This document shows positions 28,201-35,310 of a DNA stretch of 64,000 bases, in pieces. The position numbers were made by a program, and so were the translations under genes. Position 1 is the stretch's first letter. Every line of letters starts with the position of its first letter. Origin of the DNA: Amphiura filiformis (lineage: Eukaryota; Echinodermata; Ophiuroidea; Amphilepidida; Amphiuridae); the NCBI RefSeq assembly GCF_039555335.1, contig NC_092628.1, forward strand, positions 68,780,706 through 68,844,705, written 5' to 3'. The notes beneath the pieces were generated by a model. It had not been told where the DNA came from and made no database searches. It was given only the letters and a program-made list of their open reading frames with translations.

Positions 28201-31200
28201 CTCAAGCCTATTACAGAATGTCTTACAAATCATCTTGGTGCACTCAAAAAGTGGCTCTACCCAACATGTTACCAGCTCTTCACTAATTCTTTGTGGCATT
28301 TCATGATCCAGGTAGGTTTTGCTGGAATCTAGAAGGATTTCAGAATTAGCAGTTGATGATGATAAAGTTCAATTTTCAAATTTGCCTCCTTTGGTCTGGG
28401 TGCATCAGAGTGTGTCACATATTTCCCTTTGTACATGTTAAGTTCTTTCAAAATTCCATTAAACTTTTACTTACAGTCTATGAGATAATTTTATTGTTGC
28501 AAGGCAATAAAATGCAAAAAATGGACTTTATCTTGAATATCAATTTAACTGACTAAGTTTTGTTTGATCACATCATGTGCTTTAACGTTTGAACAAAATC
28601 TGACTATACCATATTTCATACTGATGTGGCAGTGATATCAGTGCGCATTTCATTGGGGGAAGCTTCAAATTACAGGTGTTTGCTCAAAGCACTGGCGTAC
28701 ACATGCATGCGCTTAAAGATGGAAAATGGTGTAACACATCTGAAAGAGTTAAGTTATGAGGTGATGATCATTATTCAGGTCGATTGAAGTTACTTGAGCC
28801 AAAGTGTACCATATTGAAGTGAATATAATTATATCAAAACATCTCAATGTCAGGAATGCCTGTTTATTCTAGATTGATTTTTATAAGTAAAGAGATGTAT
28901 AAAAGACTTACACCTTGATTGACACATTCCATATATTTCTTTCTGAATAGAACTTTGAAAGTCAAGTGCAGCGTCTGGTGAGGTAGGTACAATGAGGCAG
29001 CTGACCAACAAGCACTATTACTTCTGCAAGGACTCACAGTATGTATACATTAATCAGTCATAATAAATAACTGAGCATGCGCATTGGCTGTTGTAATGTA
29101 TAATGTTCATTCAGTTATAGCATTCTTAGAGCAGTTGCACCAAATTTCTCAGCAAAAACTAAAAATTAATCATTTTTTCAAGTATAAAGAAGATATGTGA
29201 TAAGTGCAACATTGATATTAGCAAAATACTTTGGTGTATGTTGTACTTTTAGACTTTGGATTACCTATAGGCTCTAAATAATATGAACTGATCAGGACTT
29301 GCTGACGTGCTCATCCTGAGGGACTAGGTCATTCCTGGGTCACTCAACGCTCTTATTCAGCCAATGAGGTACCAATATTTCATGACATTATTCAATTAGC
29401 CTATCAGAACTGTATTTCTGTGTTTACGATGTACACATGCAAATACGTCATGGAGTACAAAAGAATGCTGATAAATAGTATTGTAAATTTAAACATTTTG
29501 TATCTTATAATGAGCACCCAATTTGGAATCAATCTGGTAAATATTTCTTACATTTGTTTGTATCGTTATTTTTCAGCACTTGATAGAGTATCTTCACAAT
29601 GCTGGCCAAGGACTTGGTATAGATGACTTGGTAGAGCCTGCGGTAAGTATGAAATATGAAGACCAAACACATAAATACATGCATACAAAAGCTTGATTGA
29701 AGTGCAACAAAGGTAGTAATGAATCCTAGCCATGTGTTTTATTACAGAATGACCATTTAAACTAATTAAATAGGTAGGCATGCTGGCAATGACAAAAACT
29801 ATCCAATATTTGATGATTTTAATTTGATTCCAACCATTATTTATATTATTTATTATTTTTTGCACCATTATTTCATATCCCTGGTTAGGCCTATTGCACC
29901 AAGGAAGTAAATACTGCTATTCTTTCTGACCACTGTCAGCAAAATTATTTTTTATAAAAGAGAAACAAAAGAACAACAGCAATTACATGTTTTATCAATT
30001 TTCTGAATGGATTGGGAATTTATTTGCTCACAACCAATAACTTCATTATGTTAACATAGCTCAAAGCATTGTGTCACCTTAATATTATTATTATTGTTAA
30101 TAATTTACAGGAAGCAGTACTGCAATTGTTGCAACTGTTTACACTGCAAACAAAGAGATTGATACAACTCCACAAAAAGCTTTTTAAAGAGGTATGTCAT
30201 TTATTACACTACTGATGTAATGCATTGTTTAATATGTCAAAGTGGGTCCAAGATAATAAGCAGATATCAGGTATCTGGGTTTATTCAAAATATTTCTTTT
30301 CATAAAGTAATATCATGTACTTTGTATGAAAGACTATCTATAGTCCAATTGGATTCCTTAAGGCATGACATCAGTGTGTGTTCCAGTGGGTGCAGTATTA
30401 GATCTTGTGTGTTGACTCATAGAACTGCAGAGTTTACATGTAGGTGTGTAAAGGTGTTGCATCTGTATACAAAAGTAACTATGACAAAGTACTGACATCA
30501 CAGCTTCAAGGAAGTCAAAATGGACTATAACATTCTCTGTTTACAAATATATCTGCGGATGGTTTGATAGCAAGTTAAACACACAGGCAATAAGCAATCA
30601 CTCTGATTGGCTGATCAACGGTCTTGACAACAAGGCGCTTGACAACAAGGGAACAGACCTTGCCACTTCTACTCAAACGCCGATCCCCAGCGTAGCTGGA
30701 CCACAGAAGAAATAAACAATTAATTTTAGCTATTTAATATTTGTGTAATGTGTTATTTGACTAAACCAGTTTAATTTACTAATATTTCATCCATTTGATT
30801 GGAGGACTCCCATCAGATCTGAACATCTGATCCACTTTCCCAGGAAACTGACTTCCGGTTGTTTGTAGTCTCTTTTCCAGATTTCAAAAATGGGTCATAT
30901 ATGTGACTTGGGAAATAAGTGCCTTCTTCTCTTTTTATGGTCTTTGTCGCCTTCTAGCTTACAGAGGACCTCAGTGGAATTTGTATGGAGGAAAACAAAA
31001 TATTTAAGTCGCTCAAAGTGGTTTCTCTGTTTACAAAACACTCCAACTGGTTTTGTCAAGCATAAATTGTTATTTGATTTGAAGAACAAACCTAATTGAT
31101 CAATTCACTGTTACTTACACTCCATTAAATGTGTGCGAACTTGTCAATAGTAGTATTTTTGTTGCCAGTGGGTATTGTCATGACTTGAATCAATCTTAAT

Positions 31201-32976
31201 GCAATTTGTCTTTCTTTTTTCCCCATTAACAGAGAGCTGATGTTGAAAGTAAAACAGACCCATTGGCAGGTGGTCTTACTAAAGTGATGTCAAGGGAAAA
31301 GCTGTATAAGATGTTCCATGAATTGCACAAGAAACGCAAGTGTTTCACTGGCTTGTGTCTAATAGAATGGATTCAGGACAACTGCATTGATCAAGGTCAG
31401 ATTACACTCATTTAGTCGCACAATATTTTATATGGTATGCTTGTTTTTCTTCTTGCATCTTGACCATGAGAAATTGAGTTTCAAAGTGTCTTCCATGCAC
31501 ACACAGTGATCTGATGAGACCAAAAATATTTGCAACATATGATAATGCCATTTATGCCAGAATTTAAGCTATGTCCATGCAATGATTAGTGTTAGGTGGA
31601 TAATCCATCATAATCATCATAAGTAACTCATCATAAAGCTACTAGCAGTCTGAACCTAACATTACTTTTCTATGAGTTCTTGTTATCAATTTAAGTTTCC
31701 TTGTGAATCCAACCCATCATAAGTTATGATGTGTTTATGATGTGTCGGAAGTGTTAGTGAAATTCTCCTTTAATTTTGTTAACAATCCTAATATTATTTT
31801 GATACTACAGATGAAGTTGTTGTGAACAGTCATGAGCAGGCAGCAGACATTGCAGAGAAACTTCTTGATATTGGAGTGATAAGCCCTGTTACAAGAACAG
31901 GAGACACACCACTTATTAAGCCAGGTAAAGAACACATATGGAGTAATGATATTCAGTAGTCAAATCAGGGTGGAAATCAAAAACAGGTACAGTCATGGGT
32001 AAGTTTATTTTCACGCTTGTAAAGTATCAAATGTGCCCACCCATGGGTGATTAACAGTTTTGATTGGTTGGAGTAATGTGAAAGTTGGGCCAATAGTTTT
32101 GTAGTGGAAAATGTCAATTTAAAATTACCGATCAGACTGGCTCATGTCAAACTGTTATGTACAGACTTGTCTTAGGATCAGAGGTGGAAATTATGGCATT
32201 TGGTATAACCCAGTTCTTTTGATAATAGATCGGATGAGCTCTGTGGTGTGGACTGTAGGATGAGGCAAGTTGTAAAGCATGTTAAATGACAGGAAATTTA
32301 GTAAGAGAATTTTTTTTTTGCATTTTTGCAAAATTTTTAATTATCTTAGAAACTTATGTTACAATGATATTTTACCATTTTGTATGCATTTTATTTTTCT
32401 GTAGGTGACTATTACCCCAGCAGTCGATCCCACTCAAACAGTCAGTCTGAGGGTGGCACAGATGTGGAATTCCCACCTGTAACACTGCATAGTGTTACCA
32501 ACAGTGGCTACTGGCTTGGTTCCGACACCTCTGACACAGAAGCATACAGGACCAGTTCCCATCATGCAGCATCTCATGTGAATAGAGCCACTCCATATTC
32601 CTCACCTGTGGAAACCATTTCAAGAAGTAGCTCGGTATCCAGTGTGTGCATCTTCCGTCCGGACAGCAGACACTTTTATTGTTTCACTGACATTGATGAT
32701 GAGGTATTTTATGGGATTGATACACGAGTCATATCACCAACTCCATCTACATCTGTGGATACAGAAAGTTCGCATTTGCGTAGTTTCTATGATGACAAGC
32801 ATCTGAAAATGATGTCAGTAGCACCAGAGTTTGTTTTGGGAATCATCTATGCAAGAAGAAAGAAGAACCAAGAGGCTGCAAAATATGTGCACGGTCTACC
32901 TGCCAGTGTTGTGTCAGGTGTGGAGAAGTCATTGCCATCATTTTGGTTTTGTCTCTCAGCCTGTAATGATACATGA
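1037..32976 (+). CDS. Large DEP-domain gene, 5'-truncated by the window, 24 visible exons
   Basis: Exons joined by eye: 1037-1206, 10706-10796, 12991-13040, 15578-15686, 16116-16212, 16445-16545, 18058-18150, 18779-18852, 19992-20091, 20510-20598, 21152-21257, 21695-21871, 22274-24316, 25048-25146, 25864-26004, 26335-26407, 27727-27845, 28126-28311, 28951-29038, 29577-29642, 30111-30191, 31233-31395, 31811-31924, 32405-32976. Every border has AG before and GT after, and all phases fit, giving 1,665 codons plus stop if a 4-bp duplication in the 28951 exon is discounted. Visible residues 1-419 are mostly helical, 420-1040 low-complexity Ser/Thr/Asp/Glu, 1041-1383 helical again, about 1395-1475 a DEP domain, and the tail is Ser-rich. 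There is no signal peptide or membrane segment, so an intracellular scaffold or trafficking role is a guess. I do not recognise the family firmly; some spacing recalls CCDC142-like proteins, but this is weak. The N-terminus lies upstream of the window. Confidence 0.85.
1377..1553. mobile_element. MITE, family also present at 45421-45612
   Basis: The ends are inverted (AAACTAGTT...ATTCTGTCAATCAAACTCC against GAGGAATTTGATTGACAGG...GACTAGTTT). An internal AACCAATCA/TGATTGGTTAGTA pair is shared with the copy at 45421. Confidence 0.75.
1890..1915. repeat. CpG-rich 26-bp segment, inverted copy at 10433-10458
   Basis: CGCGATTCCAAATACAGCGC plus GCCACC recurs in reverse at 10433-10458, and GTCGACATCC-like sequence follows on the inner side of both copies. 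The patch is CpG-rich in an otherwise CpG-poor intron. The two copies may be ends of a large element or two oppositely oriented members of one family. Confidence 0.6.
2098..2882. repeat. Tandem duplication of about 400 bp
   Basis: Copy 1 (2098-2507) and copy 2 (2518-2882) both begin TGCCTCCTTTTTAAAGTTAA and share most of their length, ending near ACAGCGTAA-GCATTTTTT. Copy 2 lacks a stretch after AAAACACT and has a CCCGATCCGA insertion. Rich in TAGGCCTA words. Confidence 0.85.
2883..4443. other. Intron 1 sequence, no gene
   Basis: AT-rich with TAGGCCTA words, a GGGGGCTCAGCCCCC hairpin near 3575 and a poly-G run at about 3773-3785. The small reading frames show no domain. Confidence 0.5.
4448..6992 (+). 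repeat. 5' LTR of the cold-shock-domain element
   Basis: Starts TGTAAC, ends TTTTACA. It contains the reading frame at 5790-6632 and an AATAAA-containing stretch near 5692, 100 bp before that frame. Small differences from the other LTR include ggccgag versus ggcgag near the start and single-base length changes in homopolymers. Confidence 0.9.
5790..6632 (+). CDS. Y-box-type cold-shock-domain ORF in the 5' LTR (variant copy)
   Basis: A 280-codon frame. Residues 1-25 form a Leu/Lys/Glu heptad coiled coil (LLKRLQQLESKVKELENKL), then a CKC motif, a Ser/Thr linker and a cold-shock domain at 61-140. Compared with the 3' copy, RNP1 reads KGYRFV instead of KGYGFV (G74R), and single-base differences near 6503 and 6513 replace the last residues with an unrelated 40-residue tail. 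The Gly-to-Arg change hits the nucleic-acid-binding strand, so this copy may be impaired. Confidence 0.75.
   Translation: MESLLKRLQQLESKVKELENKLVHQQPCKCKNPKTVNVSSTSSVSASPDNTPVPIIATNVEGTVKWFNVTKGYRFVTRTDNAEDIFIHKSGIAKPNPRHKRASVGQGEIIVFDIISVSGRTSEAVNITGRDGNCVTGSKLPTKHAKTIPPNGSSVCKNIQLSISSSPVEVLHVSTSPTPAVDKCTGRPMDSSQQLNLDISTPPSGMPISSRTPCNYISSKANDYHREPEPQRVSSESKTLFGLEDICFTISIFATINICQRPVNNMLNYKIYRIHFYTDF
6993..7315 (+). other. Interior of the LTR element, no coding sequence
   Basis: It holds the primer-binding site, T-rich sequence and, just before the 3' LTR, a short G-rich purine stretch that may act as the polypurine tract. A second partial PBS-like word (GGTTGGTGTCAGCG) occurs near 7265. No frame of note lies wholly inside it. 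Confidence 0.8.
6996..7013 (+). promoter_or_regulatory. Primer-binding site complementary to tRNA-Leu(CAA)
   Basis: TGGTGTCAGAAGTGGGAT begins three bases after the 5' LTR. Its reverse complement, ATCCCACTTCTGACACCA, is the T-arm/acceptor end of animal tRNA-Leu(CAA) with CCA. Leu primers are used by some Ty3/gypsy elements (established); lineage assignment here is not possible without the pol region. Confidence 0.88.
7316..9861 (+). repeat. 3' LTR of the cold-shock-domain element
   Basis: Nearly identical partner of the 5' LTR, followed by the CATG target duplication. Its cold-shock reading frame (8657-9427) keeps all consensus residues. Confidence 0.9.
8657..9427 (+). CDS. Y-box-type cold-shock-domain ORF in the 3' LTR (intact copy)
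   Basis: A 256-codon frame: coiled coil 1-25, CKC at 28-30, linker, then a cold-shock domain with GTVKWFNV, RNP1 KGYGFV, RNP2 DIFIH, NPR and SVGQGE, and EAVNITG-DG after it. The NPR...SVG-GE and EA-N-TG features place it with animal Y-box (YBX) proteins rather than LIN28 or bacterial Csp. It lacks the YBX basic/aromatic islands; the tail is Ser/Thr/Pro-rich. Cold-shock domains bind single-stranded RNA or DNA; a role in packaging or regulating element RNA is inference. There are no introns, as expected for a gene carried through RNA. Confidence 0.82.
   Translation: MESLLKRLQQLESKVKELENKLVHQQPCKCKNPKTVNVSSTSSVSASPDNTPVPIIATNVEGTVKWFNVTKGYGFVTRTDNAEDIFIHKSGIAKPNPRHKRASVGQGEIIVFDIISVSGRTSEAVNITGRDGNCVTGSKLPTKHAKTIPPNGSSVCKNIQLSISSSPVEVLHVSTSPTPAVDKCTGRPMDSSQQLNLDISTPPSGMPISSRTPCNYISSKANDYHREPEPQRVSSESKNSIPVWRTFVSRFPSSPL
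9866..10705. other. Intron 1 sequence between the LTR element and exon 2
   Basis: Contains two related stretches around TCTAGAAAATGTA / TTTAGAAAATGTA (9937 and 10190) and the inverted CpG-rich segment. No coding exon seen. Confidence 0.5.
10706..10796 (+). CDS. Exon 2 of the large gene
   Basis: The acceptor is ttcaatacag and the donor gtaagt; 91 nt, ending in phase 0. It encodes YDKSQAMSTGSLLSSAS followed by RRLLKEFGLRFGV. If exon 1 were not used, the Met codon at 10725 is the first in-frame start after a TGA and could serve as an alternative translation start. The exon lies just downstream of the repeat-rich part of intron 1. Confidence 0.8.
10998..12855. mobile_element. Non-autonomous DNA element with seven internal 15-bp motifs
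   Basis: Terminal inverted repeats of about 40 bp: TGGTCATTTTCACAGTAAAG and GGTGTAACTTTTGATTTTTA on the left, the near-complement on the right, flanked by TATA. Inside, GTTTCGGAGGCTTCA occurs at 11524, 11706, 12070, 12088 and 12262, and inverted at 11896 and 12473, often next to GTTAAC. No transposase frame. Regular motif copies of this kind resemble transposase-binding sites. Confidence 0.78.
12991..18852 (+). CDS. Exons 3-8 of the large gene (N-terminal helical region)
   Basis: Exons 12991-13040, 15578-15686, 16116-16212, 16445-16545, 18058-18150 and 18779-18852. Recognisable stretches are GELYRRIAYLVYLAEK, EGLYVEHVCKQLAGLRDLL, ILCETLTKLHTLCGDWLQR, KKETPVEDYMQQYIQ and IRDEVTRCTQCYNEVF. They are amphipathic and Leu-rich, as in alpha-helical scaffold or tethering proteins, with no catalytic motif. 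The phases are 0/2, 2/0, 0/0, 0/1, 1/0, 0/0 and 0/2. The introns carry MITEs at 15097-15311, 17523-17948 and 18329-18540. Confidence 0.82.
13467..13685. repeat. Short tandem repeat, about 89-93 bp, 2.4 copies
   Basis: AAGGTCCGCACA begins copies at 13467, 13556 and 13649; each continues through TTTGTCCTA-TGATAAATG and, in the first two, GAGTACTTGCTTGGGA. Located in the intron after exon 3. Confidence 0.85.
15097..15311. mobile_element. MITE, palindromic
   Basis: GAGAGTAACGCCATGTTGGA near 15109 is matched inverted by TCCAACATGGTGTTACTCTC near 15280, and the homology extends about 60 bp on each side. Central part unpaired. Confidence 0.75.
17523..17948. mobile_element. MITE with perfect 38-bp terminal inverted repeats
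   Basis: 17523-17560 (GTGACGTGTCATGTCAAAAG...) and 17911-17948 are exact reverse complements. ATTT flanks both sides. The interior contains no protein signature. It sits in the intron before exon 7. Confidence 0.88.
18329..18540. mobile_element. MITE-like inverted repeat
   Basis: GCTACAGGTAAATTAAG-type ends pair across the segment (CAACTACAGGTAAATTAAGA on the left, CTTAATTTACCTGTAGCG on the right). CpG-containing interior. Confidence 0.65.
18898..19460. other. Intronic stretch with short inverted repeats
   Basis: A CpG-rich 120-bp patch begins near 18910 (GGTTTACTTCAGTAAACC palindrome at 18968). Near 19375-19435 TCATTTCAAGTG pairs with CACTTGAAATGA. No coding sequence recognised. Confidence 0.45.
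19992..21871 (+). CDS. Exons 9-12 of the large gene
   Basis: Exons 19992-20091 (FNLDVGELAIVTLYDLLMVD), 20510-20598 (DLGHIDQDLLALAYRLSQL, then a Trp), 21152-21257 (AQQWRQPLMEQTRLWLHHL) and 21695-21871 (Pro/Ser/Gln-rich, ending PQQ). All keep the frame. The region changes here from helical to disordered. The intron after exon 9 opens with a (CTGT)n microsatellite. Confidence 0.84.
20107..20150 (+). repeat. (CTGT)n / (CTGC)n microsatellite
   Basis: TCTG repeated about seven times followed by CCTG units, directly after the donor of exon 9. Confidence 0.9.
22274..24316 (+). CDS. Exon 13: 681-codon, mainly disordered exon
   Basis: One 2,043-nt exon, acceptor cttgtcacag, donor gtaaggt. It is far longer than the other exons (50-190 nt apart from the last). 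The first 600 residues are rich in Ser, Thr, Asp, Glu and Gln with no fold expected. They contain SSAPDLTWIG and SGDSGFGRDRYSSQEDF, which look like short docking or phosphorylation segments, and two short internal duplications (DESLQV twice; SKD-SLE-type twice). After residue 600 an ordered part begins near HPYLAVSCSIVDVLVMVQQM and goes on into exon 14. Such exons typically evolve fast. Confidence 0.9.
24348..24565. mobile_element. MITE, family also at 40083-40675
   Basis: TACCTAAGAGGAAGAAGGGT on the left, complement ACCCTTCTTCCACTTAGGTA on the right. The interior includes a CTCCATGGAG palindrome and CACACAAGGA, shared with the copy at 40480-40675. Confidence 0.8.
25048..28311 (+). CDS. Exons 14-18 of the large gene (second helical region)
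   Basis: Exons 25048-25146, 25864-26004, 26335-26407, 27727-27845 and 28126-28311. They encode TMANTMGLYVQNILAID; a segment with several Cys and charged residues ending FLCDRFEPITQE; VRINNTWCLSCLVPHFQG; DLPFDLTPHSDPEYIATVM; and LFLAQGLEVLMSNEMPGCC followed by two Trp-containing helices. Phases agree throughout. The PEY-plus-helix stretch is the part that faintly recalls CCDC142-like proteins. A TTAA-flanked element (27117-27600) sits in the intron before the 27727 exon. Confidence 0.84.
26165..26215. other. Strong hairpin pair in the intron before exon 16
   Basis: ATATAAAGGAGACTTT is followed after two bases by its complement AAAGTCTCCTTTATAT; right after it GATCTTTT pairs with AAAAGATC. Likely a small foldback element; no RNA family recognised. 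Confidence 0.6.
27117..27600. mobile_element. TTAA-flanked palindromic DNA element
   Basis: TTAA at 27113-27116 and at 27601-27604. The ends AGGAAGGTGACCTGAT and ATCAGGTTACCCT are approximate inverses; the core 27325-27540 is a long imperfect palindrome (CTCATAAACATATTGAAATT with its complement). TTAA duplication is the hallmark of piggyBac-type transposition, but no transposase is present, so this is a non-autonomous candidate. Confidence 0.65.
28951..29038 (+). CDS. Exon 19 with an apparent 4-bp frameshifting duplication
   Basis: Acceptor ttctgaatag, donor gtatgt. The frame opens as NFESQVQRLVR, then hits TAG at 28984-28986. At 28982-28989 the bases GGTAGGTA are a tandem 4-mer. With one copy discounted the frame stays open to the donor and enters the next exon in the right phase. 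The shifted part is Leu/Gln-rich like its neighbours. This is either a consensus error or a true loss-of-function allele. Using the internal gtaggt as a donor fails, because the following exon would then read into TGA. Confidence 0.72.
29577..30191 (+). CDS. Exons 20-21 of the large gene
   Basis: Exons 29577-29642 (HLIEYLHNAGQGLGIDDLVE) and 30111-30191 (EAVLQLLQLFTLQTKRLIQL, then HKKLFKE). Both start and end in phase 0. They form Leu-heptad-like helices immediately before the DEP domain. Splice sites are tttttcag/gtaagt and atttacag/gtatgt. Confidence 0.85.
31233..31924 (+). CDS. Exons 22-23: DEP domain of the large gene
   Basis: Exons 31233-31395 and 31811-31924. The motif KCFTGLCLIEWIQDN fits the DEP signature (F-x-G-x-x-x-x-x-W-[LI]), and SHEQAADIAEKLLDIGVIS fits its second and third helices (A...L...G-[LIV]-I). 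DEP domains are roughly 80-residue winged-helix folds that usually bind membranes or GPCR/Wnt pathway partners. The domain covers about residues 1395-1475 of the visible protein and is split by a phase-1 intron, with a Gly/Asp codon across the border. Confidence 0.85.
32405..32976 (+). CDS. Last coding exon 24, ending inside a tandem repeat
   Basis: Acceptor tttttctgtag; the first two bases complete a Gly codon. It encodes GDYYPSSRSHSNSQSEGG, then Ser/Thr-rich sequence with several RSSS-type sites, a conserved-looking stretch (VCIFRPDSRHFYCFTDIDDE) and YDDKHLKMMSV. The last 32 residues, from KYVHGLPASVV to NDT, are encoded by the first unit of the 111-bp array starting near 32881. The C-terminus may therefore be native, with the repeat grown from it, or a late acquisition. 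Confidence 0.85.
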
Positions 32977-34470
32977 TTCACTCATTTGGTATAATATGTG
33001 CACGGTCTACCTGCCAGTGTTGTGTCAGGTGTGGAGAAGTCATTGCCATCATTTTGGTTTTGTCTCTCAGCCTGTAATGATACATGATTCACTCATTTGG
33101 TATAATATGTGCACGGTCTACCTGCCAGTGTTGTGTCAGGTGTGGAGAAGGCATTGCCAGCATTTTGGTTTTGTCTCTCGGCCTGTCAGGGCAGCGAAAA
33201 ATAATTTCCTTTCTGGGAACGTGAACTGTTGTTTGAAATATTTTCTGCGAGCGTGGAGCCGGAGCGCGAGTATGAACACAATTATTAAACAGGTGGGGTC
33301 CAGGGGCAAAGCCCCAGCGCCGTCTTAGAATTNATTTGCGCGAAGCGCACAAAAACTGGCACTTTTTGTTTTAAAATGACCAAATATGGGGTTAATTTTG
33401 GTTAGAAACCCATATACAGGCGTCAATTTTGTGGGGATGATTGTATGGACCATCCCCTAACAATATATTGGGGGGATTTATGCCCCCTCCCACCCCGGAT
33501 CTACCCCTATGTCATTAGCTGAAAATGACTGTTTGGAGTTATTACTCATTGGAGTCATAGTGTTACACCCAAATTGTAAAGTGCGCACATTTTGTTGATT
33601 TGTAGCTTGAGATTACAAAATTGAATACTTAACATTCGTAAGTGCATGAGCGTGCAAAATTTTGGAATGTACATGCCTTCTTGTACATTTTACTCCGAAT
33701 TTTACCCTCGAATTTTTTGATCCCCTCTATTAAGGACTGAATTTTTTTTGATCCCCCCTTTTTAGGACCCAAAATCCTAGTTGTTGAACATTAATTTAGT
33801 TCCAAAGATGTGAACAGTTGAAGTTTTTCCAAAACAATATGCAACAAAAAAAATAATTTCCCTTGGCAAATTAATGAAAAACCTGCTTTTCTGGGGAACG
33901 AATCCTACTTATGCTATATTCATTCCTGTCACTGGCGTTTAGTTTTATTTATCAGTTATCGTCGCAGAAAGTTCGCAGAAAATATTTCACGAGTGATCGT
34001 GTTCACAGGAATATTTTCAGAGCTTCAGAAAATGATATTAAAGATTATTTTTCCCGTCTTGATTTTTTTCTGCGACTCTGAATTTTTTTCTGGGAACGCC
34101 GGTACCACGATACCGGTGATTTCATAGCCCTGCGGCCTGTAATGATACATGATTCACTCATTTGGTATAATATGTGCACGGTCTACCTGCCAGTGTTGTG
34201 TCAGGTGTGGAGAAGGCATTGCCAGCATTTTGGTTTTGTCTCTCAGCCTGTAATGATACATGATTCACTCATTTGGTATAATATGTGCACGGTCTACCTG
34301 CCAGTGTTGTGGAGAAGTCATTGCCATCATTTTGGTTTTGTCTCTCAGCCTGTAATGATACATGATTCACTCATTTGGTATAATATGTGCACGGTCTACC
34401 TGCCAGTGTTGTGGAGAAGGCATTGCCAGCATTTTGGTTTTGTCTCTCAGCCTGTAATGATACATGAGGA
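32881..34470 (+). repeat. 111-bp tandem array (six units) over the large gene's stop codon
   Basis: TGTGCACGGTCTACCTGCCA starts units at 32886, 32997, 33108, 34173, 34284 and 34386 (steps of 111, 111, [insertion], 111, 102). Unit 3 is split by a hAT-like element. Unit 5 has a 9-bp deletion. Two unit types alternate (AGTCATTGCCATC and AGGCATTGCCAGC). Because 111 is a multiple of three, a second frame stays open through all units and gives a 37-residue periodic frame, probably untranslated. The gene's own frame ends at TGA in unit 1. Confidence 0.93.
33187..34132. mobile_element. hAT-like non-autonomous element with 8-bp target duplication
   Basis: Begins CAGGGC and ends GCCCTG. CGGCCTGT occurs on both sides (33179-33186 and 34133-34140), exactly where array unit 3 is interrupted. 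GGGAACG and its surroundings recur subterminally near both ends (TTTCTGGGAACG at about 33210 and 34088). There is no transposase frame; one unresolved base (N) lies at 33333. The 8-bp duplication and CAGGG ends fit the hAT superfamily. Confidence 0.88.
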
Positions 34471-34632
34471 ATCACCCGTTTAATATAATAATGTGAATTT
34501 CAGTACTTGTGTGTTTTGTCTTGGGAATCTTGAAGTTTGGTGAAATCTTCAAACCACAGATTGCCAAAGTCCTGCACAGATTGTTAAAGTCCTGCAGGAT
34601 TAAGCACAATGTACTAATTGTTCCAGGAATAC

Positions 34633-34847
34633 GGCCAAACAAAAAAAAAGGTTCGTCTCAAAGCTTGTGCGTGCATTTGTAAAATCGCGAGATTTGAAAA
34701 AAAAAAGAAATGCAGACATTTTTTTTATTTAAAAAAAAAAAAAAAAATTTTAAATAGTTTTTGCCGGACAAATTCGGCGAAAATCAGACTTTTTTTCTCA
34801 AAATACCACTCGTGAGCTTTGAGACTAACCTTTTTTTTTGTTTGGCC
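34633..34847. mobile_element. MITE with GGCCAAAC ends, flanked by about 30-bp direct repeats
   Basis: GGCCAAACAAAAAAAAAGGT opens it and the complement closes it; the inverted match goes on through GTCTCAAAGCT. On both sides lies the direct repeat TAAGCACAATGTACTAATTG + TTCC (34601-34624 and 34848-34871), with a further shared AATAC. Confidence 0.8.
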
Positions 34848-34880
34848 TAAGCACAATGTACTAATTGTTCCTAATACAAG

Positions 34881-35310
34881 GGAGAGCGTGGCGCAATGGT
34901 AACTTAGGGTACTTGCCTTTAGTGCATGAGGTCCCGGGTTCGATTCCCGGCGGTGGTGATTTGCTGGGATATTGACTTGGAAAAAAAAAGTCTGAAATTA
35001 ATTAGCAACTTCAGTAGATTAAATTCAGACTTCCGCTCTCCCCATGGTTCATTTAGAATTGGGTAAATGAATCATAAAAGTACTCCGTCCTTAGGAGGGG
35101 ACGTTAAGCCGTCGGTCCCGTGTACAGAGAGCCATACCTGTACATGTATCTCGCAGCCAGTTTCGAAAAGAGTAGGGTGTTAACCCCTGACTGTTCCCAA
35201 CCCGTCCCGGTGTTCAAATGGACCCCAATGGAAATAAGCTTCAATAGAGGCTTTCTTGGGTTATCAGGGTTGTCAAAACCTGAACAAATCAAATCAAAAA
35301 CCCCCGTGAC
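34881..35310 (+). mobile_element. tRNA-derived SINE
   Basis: The head (34881-34957) has A box TGGCGCAATGGT and B box GGTTCGATTCC; no proper acceptor stem and a degenerate anticodon region, so not a functional tRNA. The body contains GGAGGGGACGTTAAGCCGTC and GGTCCCGTGTA, a block I associate with conserved SINE bodies in marine invertebrates (memory, not checked). It ends near CAAATCAAATCAAA, a plausible tail. Confidence 0.8.

Noticed and set aside
32831..33328. 165-codon frame with 37-residue repeats
   Set aside because: It is the shifted frame of the 111-bp array, overlaps the supported last exon of the large gene and has no independent support.
34881..34957. Functional tRNA gene
   Set aside because: A and B boxes are present, but the acceptor stem does not pair and a SINE body follows; it is a SINE head.
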